64,000 nucleotides of DNA from JBBDIM01 sp040880405 (lineage in GTDB: Bacteria; Planctomycetota; Planctomycetia; Pirellulales; Pirellulaceae): contig JBBDIM010000042.1 of NCBI GenBank assembly GCA_040880405.1, forward strand, positions 104,762 to 168,761. Direction: 5' to 3'. A program made the position numbers and the translations under genes. Of the stretch, positions 53,542 through 61,898 are shown piece by piece (the stretch's first letter is position 1; every line of letters begins with the position of its first letter). The notes under the pieces were generated by a model. The model ran no database searches and was not told the DNA's origin. It saw only the letters and a program-made list of their open reading frames with translations.

Positions 53542-56500
53542 TTAGTTGTCATTGGTGGCGGCCGCCTGGGCCATGTAGGCCATCAAATCGGCCAATGCTT
53601 CCGGATTGAGCACGCGTTCGAATCCTTCCGGCATCAGCGATCGACCCGTACTGCGCAGTTCGTCGATCTCCTCGCGAAGAATCGACTGCTCTTTCCCTTC
53701 CGGCCCTACTAGGGTGATGTTCGCGCCGGTCTCGGCGGCCAGCATGCCGGTATACGTGCGACCGCTGGACGTAATTGCGGCGTATTCGACATACTTGTCT
53801 TCCATGGCGCGATTAGGATCCAAGATGGCGATGGACAATGCCTCCGGCGATTTGTTGGTGAGCGCTGTCAGGTCCGGTCCCACGCGATGCCCTTCTCCTT
53901 CGAGCCGATGGCAGTTGCTGCACTCTTTGAGGAAGAGCACTTTGCCCCGCTGGGGATCTCCGGCCAGCGTCAAAGCTTTTTGGTACTGCTGCAACACTTC
54001 GCCCCGCGATGAGCTCGATGTTGCCGCAAAGAGAGCCGCTGCTCGCTGGGCAATTTTCGGATCGACGTACTCAATCAATTTTTGCCGCGTCGATTCGTTG
54101 ATCTGGGCTGCGGGGAGCCTCTCCCCTTCGATTTCCGACAAGAGCACCGCGCACCAATCGGCCCGCGTCAGCAGTGCGTCAATCACATAGACGCGGACAC
54201 TGGGGGTGTAGCCCGTCCACCCCGCGACGAGGGTCGGAGCGACCGCGGGTGAATTGATCGTCGCTAATTGTTCGGCCGCCTCTTTTTGCAGCGCGAGCGG
54301 ATACTGAGGATCGAGCAGCGCCATCGTCAACCGCAGGTCCGCACTGTCCGGAGTCGCGACGCGGGCGATGAGTCGCAAGGCCCGCAGACGCATTTCTTCT
54401 TCGGCATCCTCCTGCTGGATCAGGCCACGCGCTTGGTTTAGGACGGCGTCAAACCGAGCTTGGGCAGCCTCGTCCAAGAGGCTGGCTGGTGCCAAGGCCC
54501 GTTTCTTGAGTGCTCCCAGCATTTCCGTTAGCGCCGCGATATGCCAAGCGGATGCCGTTTCGTCTTTCTCGGGAAGCAAGTTCTGAAACATCGGAGTGAG
54601 CACGGTCGCCATCTCCGTCGCGGTCGCGATTCGTAAGATCTGGCGAAAAATCCCGGAGGGTTCCTTGTCTTTTTTTTCCGCAGCCAGAACGGTTTTCAGG
54701 GCCGCGGCAATATTCGCGGAATGCAAGGAGGTCAACGCCGCGGAGCTCACATAGGGATTGTCTTGATTCCGCATCGCAAGTTGACCTAGCAAGACGCCGG
54801 ACGCCGCGTCTTGCCACTCGCCGATCGAGTAGGCCAATTGCAATCGCACCCTGGGGTTTTCGTCGGCGATTCGTCCCGCCAACTTCTCCTGAAGTGCGGG
54901 TACCGTGTTGAGCATCGGTTCGGCCAAACGGATCGCATGCCGACGTACTTCCGCGTGGGCATCTTCGATCGCGGCGGCGACGATTTCCGGTCGTAATTGT
55001 CCCAGTCCTTCAAGCGTCCCTAACGCGTGCAATCGAGATTGCGGGCGTTCGCCGTGCAGAGCCAACTGGTCCAGAAGCGGCGCGACATCTTCCGCTTGGC
55101 GCTCGATCAAAAGATATTGCGCCATATCGCGCTGCCAACCGCTCGGGCTTTCCAAACACTCGACCAGCTCTGCGTTGGTCATGGAGTCAAGTCGGGGGAT
55201 CTCGCGGGCAGGTAGCCCGACCGGCGCGACGCGATAGATTCTGCCGCGCTCATGCCCCGCGCGTAATTCGATTCGTTTTTCTTCTTCGTCGTCGATCCAT
55301 TCGGGGTGCTCGATCACCAGTCGATACATATCGGCGATCCAAATCGCCCCATCGGGGCCGGTGCGGATGGCGGCGGGTCGAAACCAGGAATCGGAGGAGG
55401 CCAAAAACTGAGACGTTTCCTCCCCCACGGCCCGGCCGCCGGAATAACTGAGACCGCTCGGTTCAAGCACGGTGCGATGGACCAAATTATGGACCGGCTC
55501 GCTGGTGAAGGCGTTGTTTTCGAAGTGGGGGCCAAGCAGGTCATCGCGGTAGATCGTGAGGCCGTTGGCCGATGTCAAGCGGCTTGGTTCGCCGGCCGGG
55601 GGAGGTCGATAGCCCGACCAATGGCTGAGGATACGGCTCTGCGGATAGATCGGCGTGTTTTCGACACTGGCGATCATCCGATAGGGAGCTGGGGCCGCTA
55701 CATTGGGATTGCGGAGGTGATAGCGATCTTCGACCAGGTAGTGGTAGGCGGCCGCCGAGTTGTTGCAGCCAAACCAATTGCCCCAGTCGTCCGTGGCTCG
55801 ACCAAACTGAGTTTGCCCGGCGATGGCCTCGACTTCGCCGGTGTCGGGACGAATTCGCAAATCGCGACCGCTGATCGCGACGACTTCGCCGGTCTTGCTT
55901 GATCGAATCGTGCCACCACTATCGCCGTTGGCGACGTAGATCCAATTGTCCACCCCGCGCCAAAAGCCATTGACACGATGCTGTTGGTTCCCTTCGCCGA
56001 AGCCGGTATAGAGCACCTCGCGATGGTCCGCTACGCCATCGCCAGTGGTGTCTTCCGCGTAAAAGATATCGGGCGCGGCCGAGACAATCACCCCTTTGCC
56101 CCAGGCGAGCACGCCTGTCGGAAAATTCAGTTCCGAGAGAAACAGCACGGACTTGTCATAACTTCCATCGCCGTTGGTGTCTTGCAGGTAGCGAACTCGG
56201 CCGCCTGGTTGGCCATCAATACCCAGGGGATAGTCGGCCATCTCCACCACCCAAAATTTGCCATCCGGTCCCCAATCGAAGGAGACCGGATCCATGACCA
56301 ATGGCTCGGCGGCGGCCAGAGTTGCCTCATAACCGGGATGCACACGCATCGTCGAGAGGGCGGCTTCGGCCGATTTCGGCTCGGTTTCGGCGGGCCGCAG
56401 CATCTCGACAAACGACAATCGATCGACGCCATCCGGCAGGCGAGCCGTATCTTCGTTCTGCACCCAAATGAAGTTGTTGGCGAACCAGGCACCGTTGTTC

Positions 56501-58230
56501 GTGCCGTTGCGCGAGATCATCGGTATCGCGCCCGCTTCGTGGCGGAGGCCTGTGGAAACCTCCCGCGACCAGCCTTGCTCCAGTGAATGGAACAAATGGA
56601 GCGAGTAGCGAATCTCATCGGAGAACACCACATCGTCGAAACCATCCTCATCGACGTCGACAAAGCGCAGACCCGCATCGAGTCCTGCACCGAAGACAAT
56701 CTCCGTTTTCTGAGGCAGCGTGAAGGGGAGCAGCTTCCAAGTTTTCTCCTCCGCGCTCCAGCGAAAAATCGCCTGATTGCCGACCGCTCCGGCGATCAGC
56801 TCGCAATTCCCATCTCGGTTGAGATCGCGGAGACGAATGCCTGCGTCGATTCCCGCCTGAGCGAGGACCAGGGGCTTTTCACCCAGCATGAGGCCTTCCA
56901 GTAGTTGGTCGTCGGCTTGCCAGGCGGTGCCATCAAACCTCCAGGCACCCGATTGATGCTCGTCGCGTGCGATCGCGATGACTTGATCATCGAGGATGCC
57001 GAAACGAACGCCGCAGGTCAGGCGTTGTGCTTGCTCGTTGGTGACGACGAGTTTCGCGGGAAATGTCGTTTCTTTCCAGGTTCGGCTCTCCGGTTGCCAG
57101 ATTCGGGTGACTTGTAGCTCATCGTTGCCGATGACGACATCCATGAAGCCATCGTTATTCAGGTCGAGCAGGCGCACGCCGTTATCCCCACCATCCGCCG
57201 CCCGCAGCGATTGCCCCGCGAGCAAATGCTCGTTCATCCGATCCAAGCATTCACGAAAGTTAAGAAACAGGACTCGGCGGCCATGTTGTTCGACGGCGTG
57301 GTCAACAATTTCAACCATTTGTTCCGCTCGGATCCAGTCGCCGGTATGAAAGACAAAGCTGGCGGTCCCCTGCTTCAGTACGGTCGCATCCAACGCCGCT
57401 TTCCAGTCGGCGATCGTCTGGGGATTCTTCCCCCCATGCAGGTTAAAGCCTTGCCAATCGTCGGGAACCGTGCAGGGAAACTCCCAGATCTTGCCCCCCA
57501 CGACGTACGGATAAGGGTAGTTTTCGACCTTGTTCACGAACGAAGGAAAGGGAAGATACTTCGAAAGTCGACCGCCCCCATCCGGATCGACCACCAGTTC
57601 CCGTGGCAAGTCGGGGGCGTCCGCGGTGAACAGCGCCACCACCGAGGTATCGATTTGCAGGAAGTTACCTTGCTCGGTCGTTTTATTGAGGATCTCAGCA
57701 AAGCCCCGGGGGCTCGGCGTATTCTGTGAGTCCATGCAAGGAAAGCGAAACGCGACGGGCCGACTGTTTGGAATCGCGAAGAGCATGTCGACGCAACGAT
57801 CGTAGGTGCTTTTCGCCGCATCGAAGTTGCCCCCCTGCAAACAGGGACAAGGGTGATCCGCCGTGTGGGCGTCGAGGTTCACTCCTTCCGCGATCCACGA
57901 TTGCAGTCGCTCGTCCGTCGGATCGACTTGGTTCGTCATGATGCTGACGGACGCCTTGCCGTTGATCTTTTTCACACGTTCGAAGATCGGACGCAGGTAC
58001 TGATCGAAGTGGCCGATGTCGCGGAGGTCGTCGACCGCCAACACCACCACGGCCTCCGCTTCGGGATCGCCGATCCACTGGGGCGTGGTTAATTTGGCGA
58101 AGGCCTGATGCGGATAGTAAGGCGAGTCGCCATCGAGATACGTCAGGCGATTCCCGTCGGCGACCAGCGAAGTGGCCGAGAGCGAAATACACAAAAGGAA
58201 GATGGCTTTTCGGGTCAACGATGGTTTCAA
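53542..58230 (-). CDS. Deacetylase-like - VCBS - beta-propeller - HEAT - cytochrome c fusion
   Basis: 1562 residues with a signal peptide (IFLLCISLSATSLVA). In order: about 25-340 a polysaccharide-deacetylase-like domain (VVLAVDDLRDIGHFDQYLRP, GVNLDAHTADHPCPC, VAFRFPCMDS). About 350-600 holds FG-GAP/VCBS repeats (LLDLNNDGFMDVVIGND, LRDLNRDGNCELIAGAVG, FVDVDEDGFDDVVFSDE). About 640-1040 is the PVC propeller (VHPGYEATLAAAEPLVMDPV, DTNGDGSYD, GVDNWIYVANGDSG). About 1060-1430 is HEAT-like. The C-terminus is a cytochrome-like domain with CSNCHRLEGEGHRVGPDL. The family's usual propeller-cytochrome core has gained two N-terminal modules. A dual role in deacetylating and oxidising a glycan is conceivable but inferred. 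No frame break seen. Confidence 0.9.
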   Translation of the reverse strand: MKPSLTRKAIFLLCISLSATSLVADGNRLTYLDGDSPYYPHQAFAKLTTPQWIGDPEAEAVVVLAVDDLRDIGHFDQYLRPIFERVKKINGKASVSIMTNQVDPTDERLQSWIAEGVNLDAHTADHPCPCLQGGNFDAAKSTYDRCVDMLFAIPNSRPVAFRFPCMDSQNTPSPRGFAEILNKTTEQGNFLQIDTSVVALFTADAPDLPRELVVDPDGGGRLSKYLPFPSFVNKVENYPYPYVVGGKIWEFPCTVPDDWQGFNLHGGKNPQTIADWKAALDATVLKQGTASFVFHTGDWIRAEQMVEIVDHAVEQHGRRVLFLNFRECLDRMNEHLLAGQSLRAADGGDNGVRLLDLNNDGFMDVVIGNDELQVTRIWQPESRTWKETTFPAKLVVTNEQAQRLTCGVRFGILDDQVIAIARDEHQSGAWRFDGTAWQADDQLLEGLMLGEKPLVLAQAGIDAGIRLRDLNRDGNCELIAGAVGNQAIFRWSAEEKTWKLLPFTLPQKTEIVFGAGLDAGLRFVDVDEDGFDDVVFSDEIRYSLHLFHSLEQGWSREVSTGLRHEAGAIPMISRNGTNNGAWFANNFIWVQNEDTARLPDGVDRLSFVEMLRPAETEPKSAEAALSTMRVHPGYEATLAAAEPLVMDPVSFDWGPDGKFWVVEMADYPLGIDGQPGGRVRYLQDTNGDGSYDKSVLFLSELNFPTGVLAWGKGVIVSAAPDIFYAEDTTGDGVADHREVLYTGFGEGNQQHRVNGFWRGVDNWIYVANGDSGGTIRSSKTGEVVAISGRDLRIRPDTGEVEAIAGQTQFGRATDDWGNWFGCNNSAAAYHYLVEDRYHLRNPNVAAPAPYRMIASVENTPIYPQSRILSHWSGYRPPPAGEPSRLTSANGLTIYRDDLLGPHFENNAFTSEPVHNLVHRTVLEPSGLSYSGGRAVGEETSQFLASSDSWFRPAAIRTGPDGAIWIADMYRLVIEHPEWIDDEEEKRIELRAGHERGRIYRVAPVGLPAREIPRLDSMTNAELVECLESPSGWQRDMAQYLLIERQAEDVAPLLDQLALHGERPQSRLHALGTLEGLGQLRPEIVAAAIEDAHAEVRRHAIRLAEPMLNTVPALQEKLAGRIADENPRVRLQLAYSIGEWQDAASGVLLGQLAMRNQDNPYVSSAALTSLHSANIAAALKTVLAAEKKDKEPSGIFRQILRIATATEMATVLTPMFQNLLPEKDETASAWHIAALTEMLGALKKRALAPASLLDEAAQARFDAVLNQARGLIQQEDAEEEMRLRALRLIARVATPDSADLRLTMALLDPQYPLALQKEAAEQLATINSPAVAPTLVAGWTGYTPSVRVYVIDALLTRADWCAVLLSEIEGERLPAAQINESTRQKLIEYVDPKIAQRAAALFAATSSSSRGEVLQQYQKALTLAGDPQRGKVLFLKECSNCHRLEGEGHRVGPDLTALTNKSPEALSIAILDPNRAMEDKYVEYAAITSSGRTYTGMLAAETGANITLVGPEGKEQSILREEIDELRSTGRSLMPEGFERVLNPEALADLMAYMAQAAATNDN

Positions 58231-58601
58231 CGGAACATCTCCATAAATATTAAAGCCAAAAAGGAGCTCGCTGGCTTGGCGGGTAGCGGAGGGGAAGTCG
58301 AAAGGTAAGCGTCTTGGAAATTAGAACCAGGATGGAAATCTCGCCAAATTCGTTACGGCTTGATATAAAAGGATAACTCATTGTCTTGGTTGGCAATGAG
58401 TTCTTCAATCGTCTGATTCCCGATTTTCTAAATCTCATCTACCATCGTTTCTAGCGGAACTGGTGTTCCCGCTTCCATTTTTCGACCGTTAAGGAAACCG
58501 CTGCTGATCGTCGTTCCCTAAGTTCGCCTAATGCCGTCGGCCTTCCCAACACAGGTGGCCTCTGATTTCCCGCCAAGCTCCTCCTGAAAGTAGTCCTTGT
58601 C
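58231..58601. other. Divergent promoter region
   Basis: About 370 bases between the divergent fusion gene and second ceramidase-like gene; no credible open frame. A site for the nearby XylR-type regulator could lie here, but I see no clear palindrome beyond a short GCGGAAC/GTTCCCGC imperfect repeat near 58455-58472. Confidence 0.4.
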
Positions 58602-60017
58602 ATGTCACGTTCAGATCGAAACTCTTTGGCTCGACGATCCTTCCTGAAACATTCCTTACGCAGCGCGGCGGCGCTTGGATTGTCGGGCAGTGCGATTCCG
58701 CTCTTTGCTTCGCCGACATCCCCAGACTTCTCCGTGGGTGAAGGGGTCGTCGATACGACGGTGCCCGACGGCGTCGAGTTGGCTGGATTTCATCGCGTCC
58801 CCGGTAACGAGCGCGTCGCCACGGGAGTGCGTCAAGGGACGGCTTCTCGCGCGATCGTGATTCGCAGCGGAGAGACGAAATTCGCCTTGGTCTCTTTGGA
58901 CGTCATCTGCGTGTCGCCGGAATTTACCCAACGGGTCGCGGCCCGGGTCGGAAAAGAGGCTGGCATACCGCCGCAGAACGTCCATATCACGGCCACCCAT
59001 ACGCACTCTGCTCCGACCTTCGTTTATCTGCGCCAGTGGGGAAAGATCCCAACGGACTACATGACGCAAACTGAAGATGCCGTCGTCAAGTCAATCGTCA
59101 TGGCGAATGCGGATCTCACGCCCGCTGAGTTGTTTTATGGTCAGGCTCAAGCCCAGGGAGCCAACTTCAACCGCACAACGAAGGATTACAAAACCGACGC
59201 CCAGTTTGATCAAACCTCGACGGACGACCAGCGGTGGCTCGATACCTTGCTGCAGACGCTCCGGTTTCAGCGAGCCGGTGGAAAGCCGGATGTCATCTGG
59301 TATCACTTCTCTTCGCATCCGGTTTGCTACACGGATTCGCTGTCAGGGCCGGATTGGGTCGGAATGGTGCGGCAACACGTGAAAGACTCGGAAGGGGTCG
59401 AGCCAGGATTTCTACAAGGGCATGCCGGCGATGTAAACCCCGGCGATGGAACGAAGTGGATCGGGGCACCTGAACCTTCGGCCGACGCCACCTATGCCGC
59501 CGTGAAAGCGGCCCTCGCGTCATCCGTTTCGGTACCAGTGAAAGAATTGAAGGGAGCCGCCGGTACCTGCGAACTCCCCTTGGACAACGAACGATTGAAA
59601 CGCGATCTAGAAACATATCGCCAAAACCCCGCCGCATGCGGTTCAGGCGTCTGGGTCGATCCGCCGTTCGCCGCAGATTGGTACAGCGCGGCGAAGGACT
59701 GGTCGCTGACCAAGTCTGCGTTGCCTATCCCGATGTCGACCTTGGCCCTTGGGCCGATTGGACTCGTCTTTCATCCAGCGGAACTCTACAGCTTCTACGG
59801 TTTGCAAATTCGCCACGCGTCGCCGTTTGAGCAGACGTTGGTCGTCGGTTTCACCGACCACAGCGTCGGCTACGTCACCGACCCCAACGCCTATCAAGCC
59901 GAGGAATACGCGGCGATTGTGGTGCCGAAGATTCTCGACTTGCCCTACTACACGCCAAACGCCGGACGCTCATTGGCCGCGACGGCCGGCGAAATGTTGC
60001 AGAAGTTGGCTTCGTAA
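58602..60017 (+). CDS. Neutral/alkaline ceramidase-like protein, Tat-exported (second copy)
   Basis: 471 residues with a twin-arginine leader (LARRSFLKHSLRSAAALGL). Ceramidase-family markers: GEGVVDTTVPDGVELAGFHR, ASRAIVIRSGETKFALVSLD, the zinc motif ITATHTHSAPT, WYHFSSHPVC and HAGDVNPGDG. It differs from the first copy in using Tat export and in the C-terminal half, so the two are not a recent duplication. It is transcribed divergently from the deacetylase-propeller-cytochrome fusion gene, recalling the pairing seen at 41.7-46.2 kb. The substrate is unknown; the XylR-type regulator downstream of the fusion may govern both. Confidence 0.87.
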   Translation: MSRSDRNSLARRSFLKHSLRSAAALGLSGSAIPLFASPTSPDFSVGEGVVDTTVPDGVELAGFHRVPGNERVATGVRQGTASRAIVIRSGETKFALVSLDVICVSPEFTQRVAARVGKEAGIPPQNVHITATHTHSAPTFVYLRQWGKIPTDYMTQTEDAVVKSIVMANADLTPAELFYGQAQAQGANFNRTTKDYKTDAQFDQTSTDDQRWLDTLLQTLRFQRAGGKPDVIWYHFSSHPVCYTDSLSGPDWVGMVRQHVKDSEGVEPGFLQGHAGDVNPGDGTKWIGAPEPSADATYAAVKAALASSVSVPVKELKGAAGTCELPLDNERLKRDLETYRQNPAACGSGVWVDPPFAADWYSAAKDWSLTKSALPIPMSTLALGPIGLVFHPAELYSFYGLQIRHASPFEQTLVVGFTDHSVGYVTDPNAYQAEEYAAIVVPKILDLPYYTPNAGRSLAATAGEMLQKLAS

Positions 60018-60352
60018 TCCGTGCCGCCGGCGTGCGAGAAATTCGCGTTAGGCCATCGCACAAAATTGCCCCAGTCGGCGAAGATTCGAACCTTCGAAAG
60101 ACAGATCCCTGCCTCGGTCGGAAGATAGCCCGGATATCAATTGGGTCCTGGCCCGGGGCCGCAAACCGAGTAATTTAGCCAAAAAAACGCGCCATAACGG
60201 CGTGCAATCTATCGGCAGCGTCTTGCCCCCGTTGAAGATATACGAGGGGCAATCGCTCGAAACAACGTCCAACCAGCAATCAAAAACAACGACCTACCCC
60301 TAAACGGAAGTATTTCTCCCAATAAAGAGAGAAAGTCGTTAGGAAATATGAG

Positions 60353-60425
60353 TCGGGGTGACACGATTTGAACTAATGACACTCACCTACCAAATTACCG
60401 ATACTGCTTCGGCTACAACAGCCCG
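60353..60425 (-). pseudogene. Degenerate tRNA-Pro-like relic
   Basis: Read on the minus strand, 73 bases follow tRNA layout. CGGGCTG pairs with 3' CACCCCG except for one C-C clash, then discriminator A. A T-loop TTCAAAT sits at the right place, and TTTGG suggests a TGG (Pro) anticodon. The 3' third, GTGTCACCCCGA, matches the tRNA-Pro type. D, anticodon and T stems no longer pair properly. It therefore looks like a decayed copy, possibly left by an element integrated at a tRNA-Pro gene. Confidence 0.5.
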
Positions 60426-60899
60426 GAGCGTCTCACGAACTGCGTAAGGACGAACCATCCTTGGTCACGAACGAAATATCCCCAAGTTAATGCAAAGCAC
60501 CCCGATTGGCAACTGACTGAAGTAGCCTGTACTGGAGGGGTAGGTTCTGCATCGAATCTTCAATACGGAAAAACATCAGCCAGCCCGATCAAGCCGCCTC
60601 CTCGCCCGTTTCGGGCGTTTGCCGGTAAACCTTCACCGGCGTCCGCCGAAGTCGGAATTCAAGTGCAGCAATGTCTGATGGCCCATCCCCTGTCGGGCCA
60701 CGTTGACTTTGAGGAGAAGGGTCAGCAGTTGCCTGCGGATGGGAGCGGGCGAAGGGGACGGTGGCCAGTTCTCGGACCAGATTCTCAGGTGAGCGTTTGC
60801 CGTCTCGGAGCGATTCCCCTGATGGCGGTAATCTGCTGAATCAGCGGCTCCTGACTTCACCACTGCCGCAGAGATAGTCATCTAAATCCACCCGGTTTT

Positions 60900-60920
60900 C
60901 GTGTCATAATACTTGAGGAG
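60900..60920 (+). repeat. Direct repeat, left copy (flanks sigma-like gene)
   Basis: CGTGTCATAATACTTGAGGA plus one more G, matching the copy at 61823 in 18 of 21 positions. It lies about 195 bases upstream of the sigma-like gene. CATAAT within it could also serve as a -10 element. Confidence 0.55.
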
Positions 60921-61025
60921 TGATCTAGCCATTGGCGAGGCTCTTCAAGCGTTCCCCAGGCCCTGGATTGGCTACTTCGGTAGTCGGTCCGGAGCCTTTT
61001 TCTGTGGCTGAATTGGCTCTCGCGA

Positions 61026-61077
61026 GTGCGGGGGCGGTTCGTGTTTCATCACACGACCGCCCCGCACAGGGGCGGTC
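61026..61077 (+). promoter_or_regulatory. Two mutually exclusive hairpins before the sigma-like gene
   Basis: Three complementary segments occur in series. Segment 1 (61026-61044) pairs with segment 2 (61051-61067) through a long stem with two single-base bulges and loop TTCATC. Part of segment 2, GACCGCCCC (61055-61063), also pairs perfectly with segment 3, GGGGCGGTC (61069-61077), around GCACA. The two pairings exclude each other. The AGGAGAG ribosome site follows within ten bases, so this could act as an RNA switch, attenuator or operator. Function is inferred. Confidence 0.5.
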
Positions 61078-61094
61078 CCTCTCAGGAGAGTCTT

Positions 61095-61751
61095 ATGATC
61101 GCGCAATCTGATTTGCTGGATGGTCCGTCCCTAACACCATCGCCTTCCCCATGCTGGCAGGCTGAGTTTTTGGGGATGTTGCCTCGGATTGAGAAGTACG
61201 CTCGGTTTCACTTTCGCGGGCTGCGGGGTGACACCCTAGACGAGGCCGTGCAGGAGGTCGTCTGCCATTCCTGTCAGGCCTATTCCCAGTTGGTAGCCCA
61301 GGGCCGGGCCCATGTGGCAACGTGGTCGAGCTTGGCAAAGTTTGCCCTGAAGCGATATCGCGACGGCCGGCGCGTGGGTGGGTCGCTCAACGTCAACGAT
61401 ATCTGCTCGGTTCATTGCCGCCGCCGGAAGGGCGTTCAGGTCCAGCCGCTCCGGCAGTGGGACGACCAGGGTCAGGAGTGGACTGAGATACTCGTGGAGG
61501 ACAAAAAGAGCACCCCAGCCGAGATCGCGGCCACCCGGATCGACTTCCCGGCGTTCCTGGCAACCCTCAGTCCCCGCGATCGACACATCACCGAAAGATT
61601 GGCAACCGGTGAGAGTACCGGCCTGGTCTCTGAGCGGTTCGGCATTTCCCCAGGCCGTATCAGCCAATTGCGAAAGGAACTGAAAGTGGCCTGGGAGCGA
61701 TTTCACCAGTTGCCTTCGGAGGTGGAGAGGCTTGCGGCAGCGGGCGTGTGA
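61095..61751 (+). CDS. Small sigma-factor-like protein
   Basis: 218 residues from the ATG at 61095, with AGGAGAG four bases upstream. The N-terminal half (LGMLPRIEKYARFHFRGLRG and DEAVQEVVCHSCQAYSQLV) resembles sigma region 2. The C-terminal part (LSPRDRHITERLATGESTGL, then VSERFGISPGRISQLRKELK) is a sigma region 4 helix-turn-helix. The middle has a Cys/Arg-rich CSVHCRRRKG. Such short sigma-like genes are found near integrases in planctomycete genomic islands; here an excisionase and integrase lie 1.6 kb away. It may drive genes of the element. It is bracketed by a direct repeat and preceded by an unusual leader. Confidence 0.8.
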   Translation: MIAQSDLLDGPSLTPSPSPCWQAEFLGMLPRIEKYARFHFRGLRGDTLDEAVQEVVCHSCQAYSQLVAQGRAHVATWSSLAKFALKRYRDGRRVGGSLNVNDICSVHCRRRKGVQVQPLRQWDDQGQEWTEILVEDKKSTPAEIAATRIDFPAFLATLSPRDRHITERLATGESTGLVSERFGISPGRISQLRKELKVAWERFHQLPSEVERLAAAGV

Positions 61752-61822
61752 GAGGCGGAATGTCGCCTGCAACGGGGCGATGAAGCCGGGACCGTGCCAC
61801 CTGCCCAAGTTATGGCCCAGAA

Positions 61823-61843
61823 CGTGTCATAAAACTTGAAGGG
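61823..61843 (+). repeat. Direct repeat, right copy
   Basis: CGTGTCATAAAACTTGAAGG plus one more G; 18 of 21 positions match the copy at 60900. It lies 72 bases after the stop of the sigma-like gene. Confidence 0.55.
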
Positions 61844-61898
61844 TCCAGGCTTAGAACTTACAGGTGCCGGCGATCGGTCTTCCAGACGACCGACCGCG

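Noticed and set aside
60589..60881. Two overlapping minus-strand frames, one ending in VKVYRQTPETGEEAA
   Set aside because: One has no start codon and the other has low-complexity sequence; no family recognised. They could be remains of a truncated gene of the element, but the evidence is too thin to annotate.
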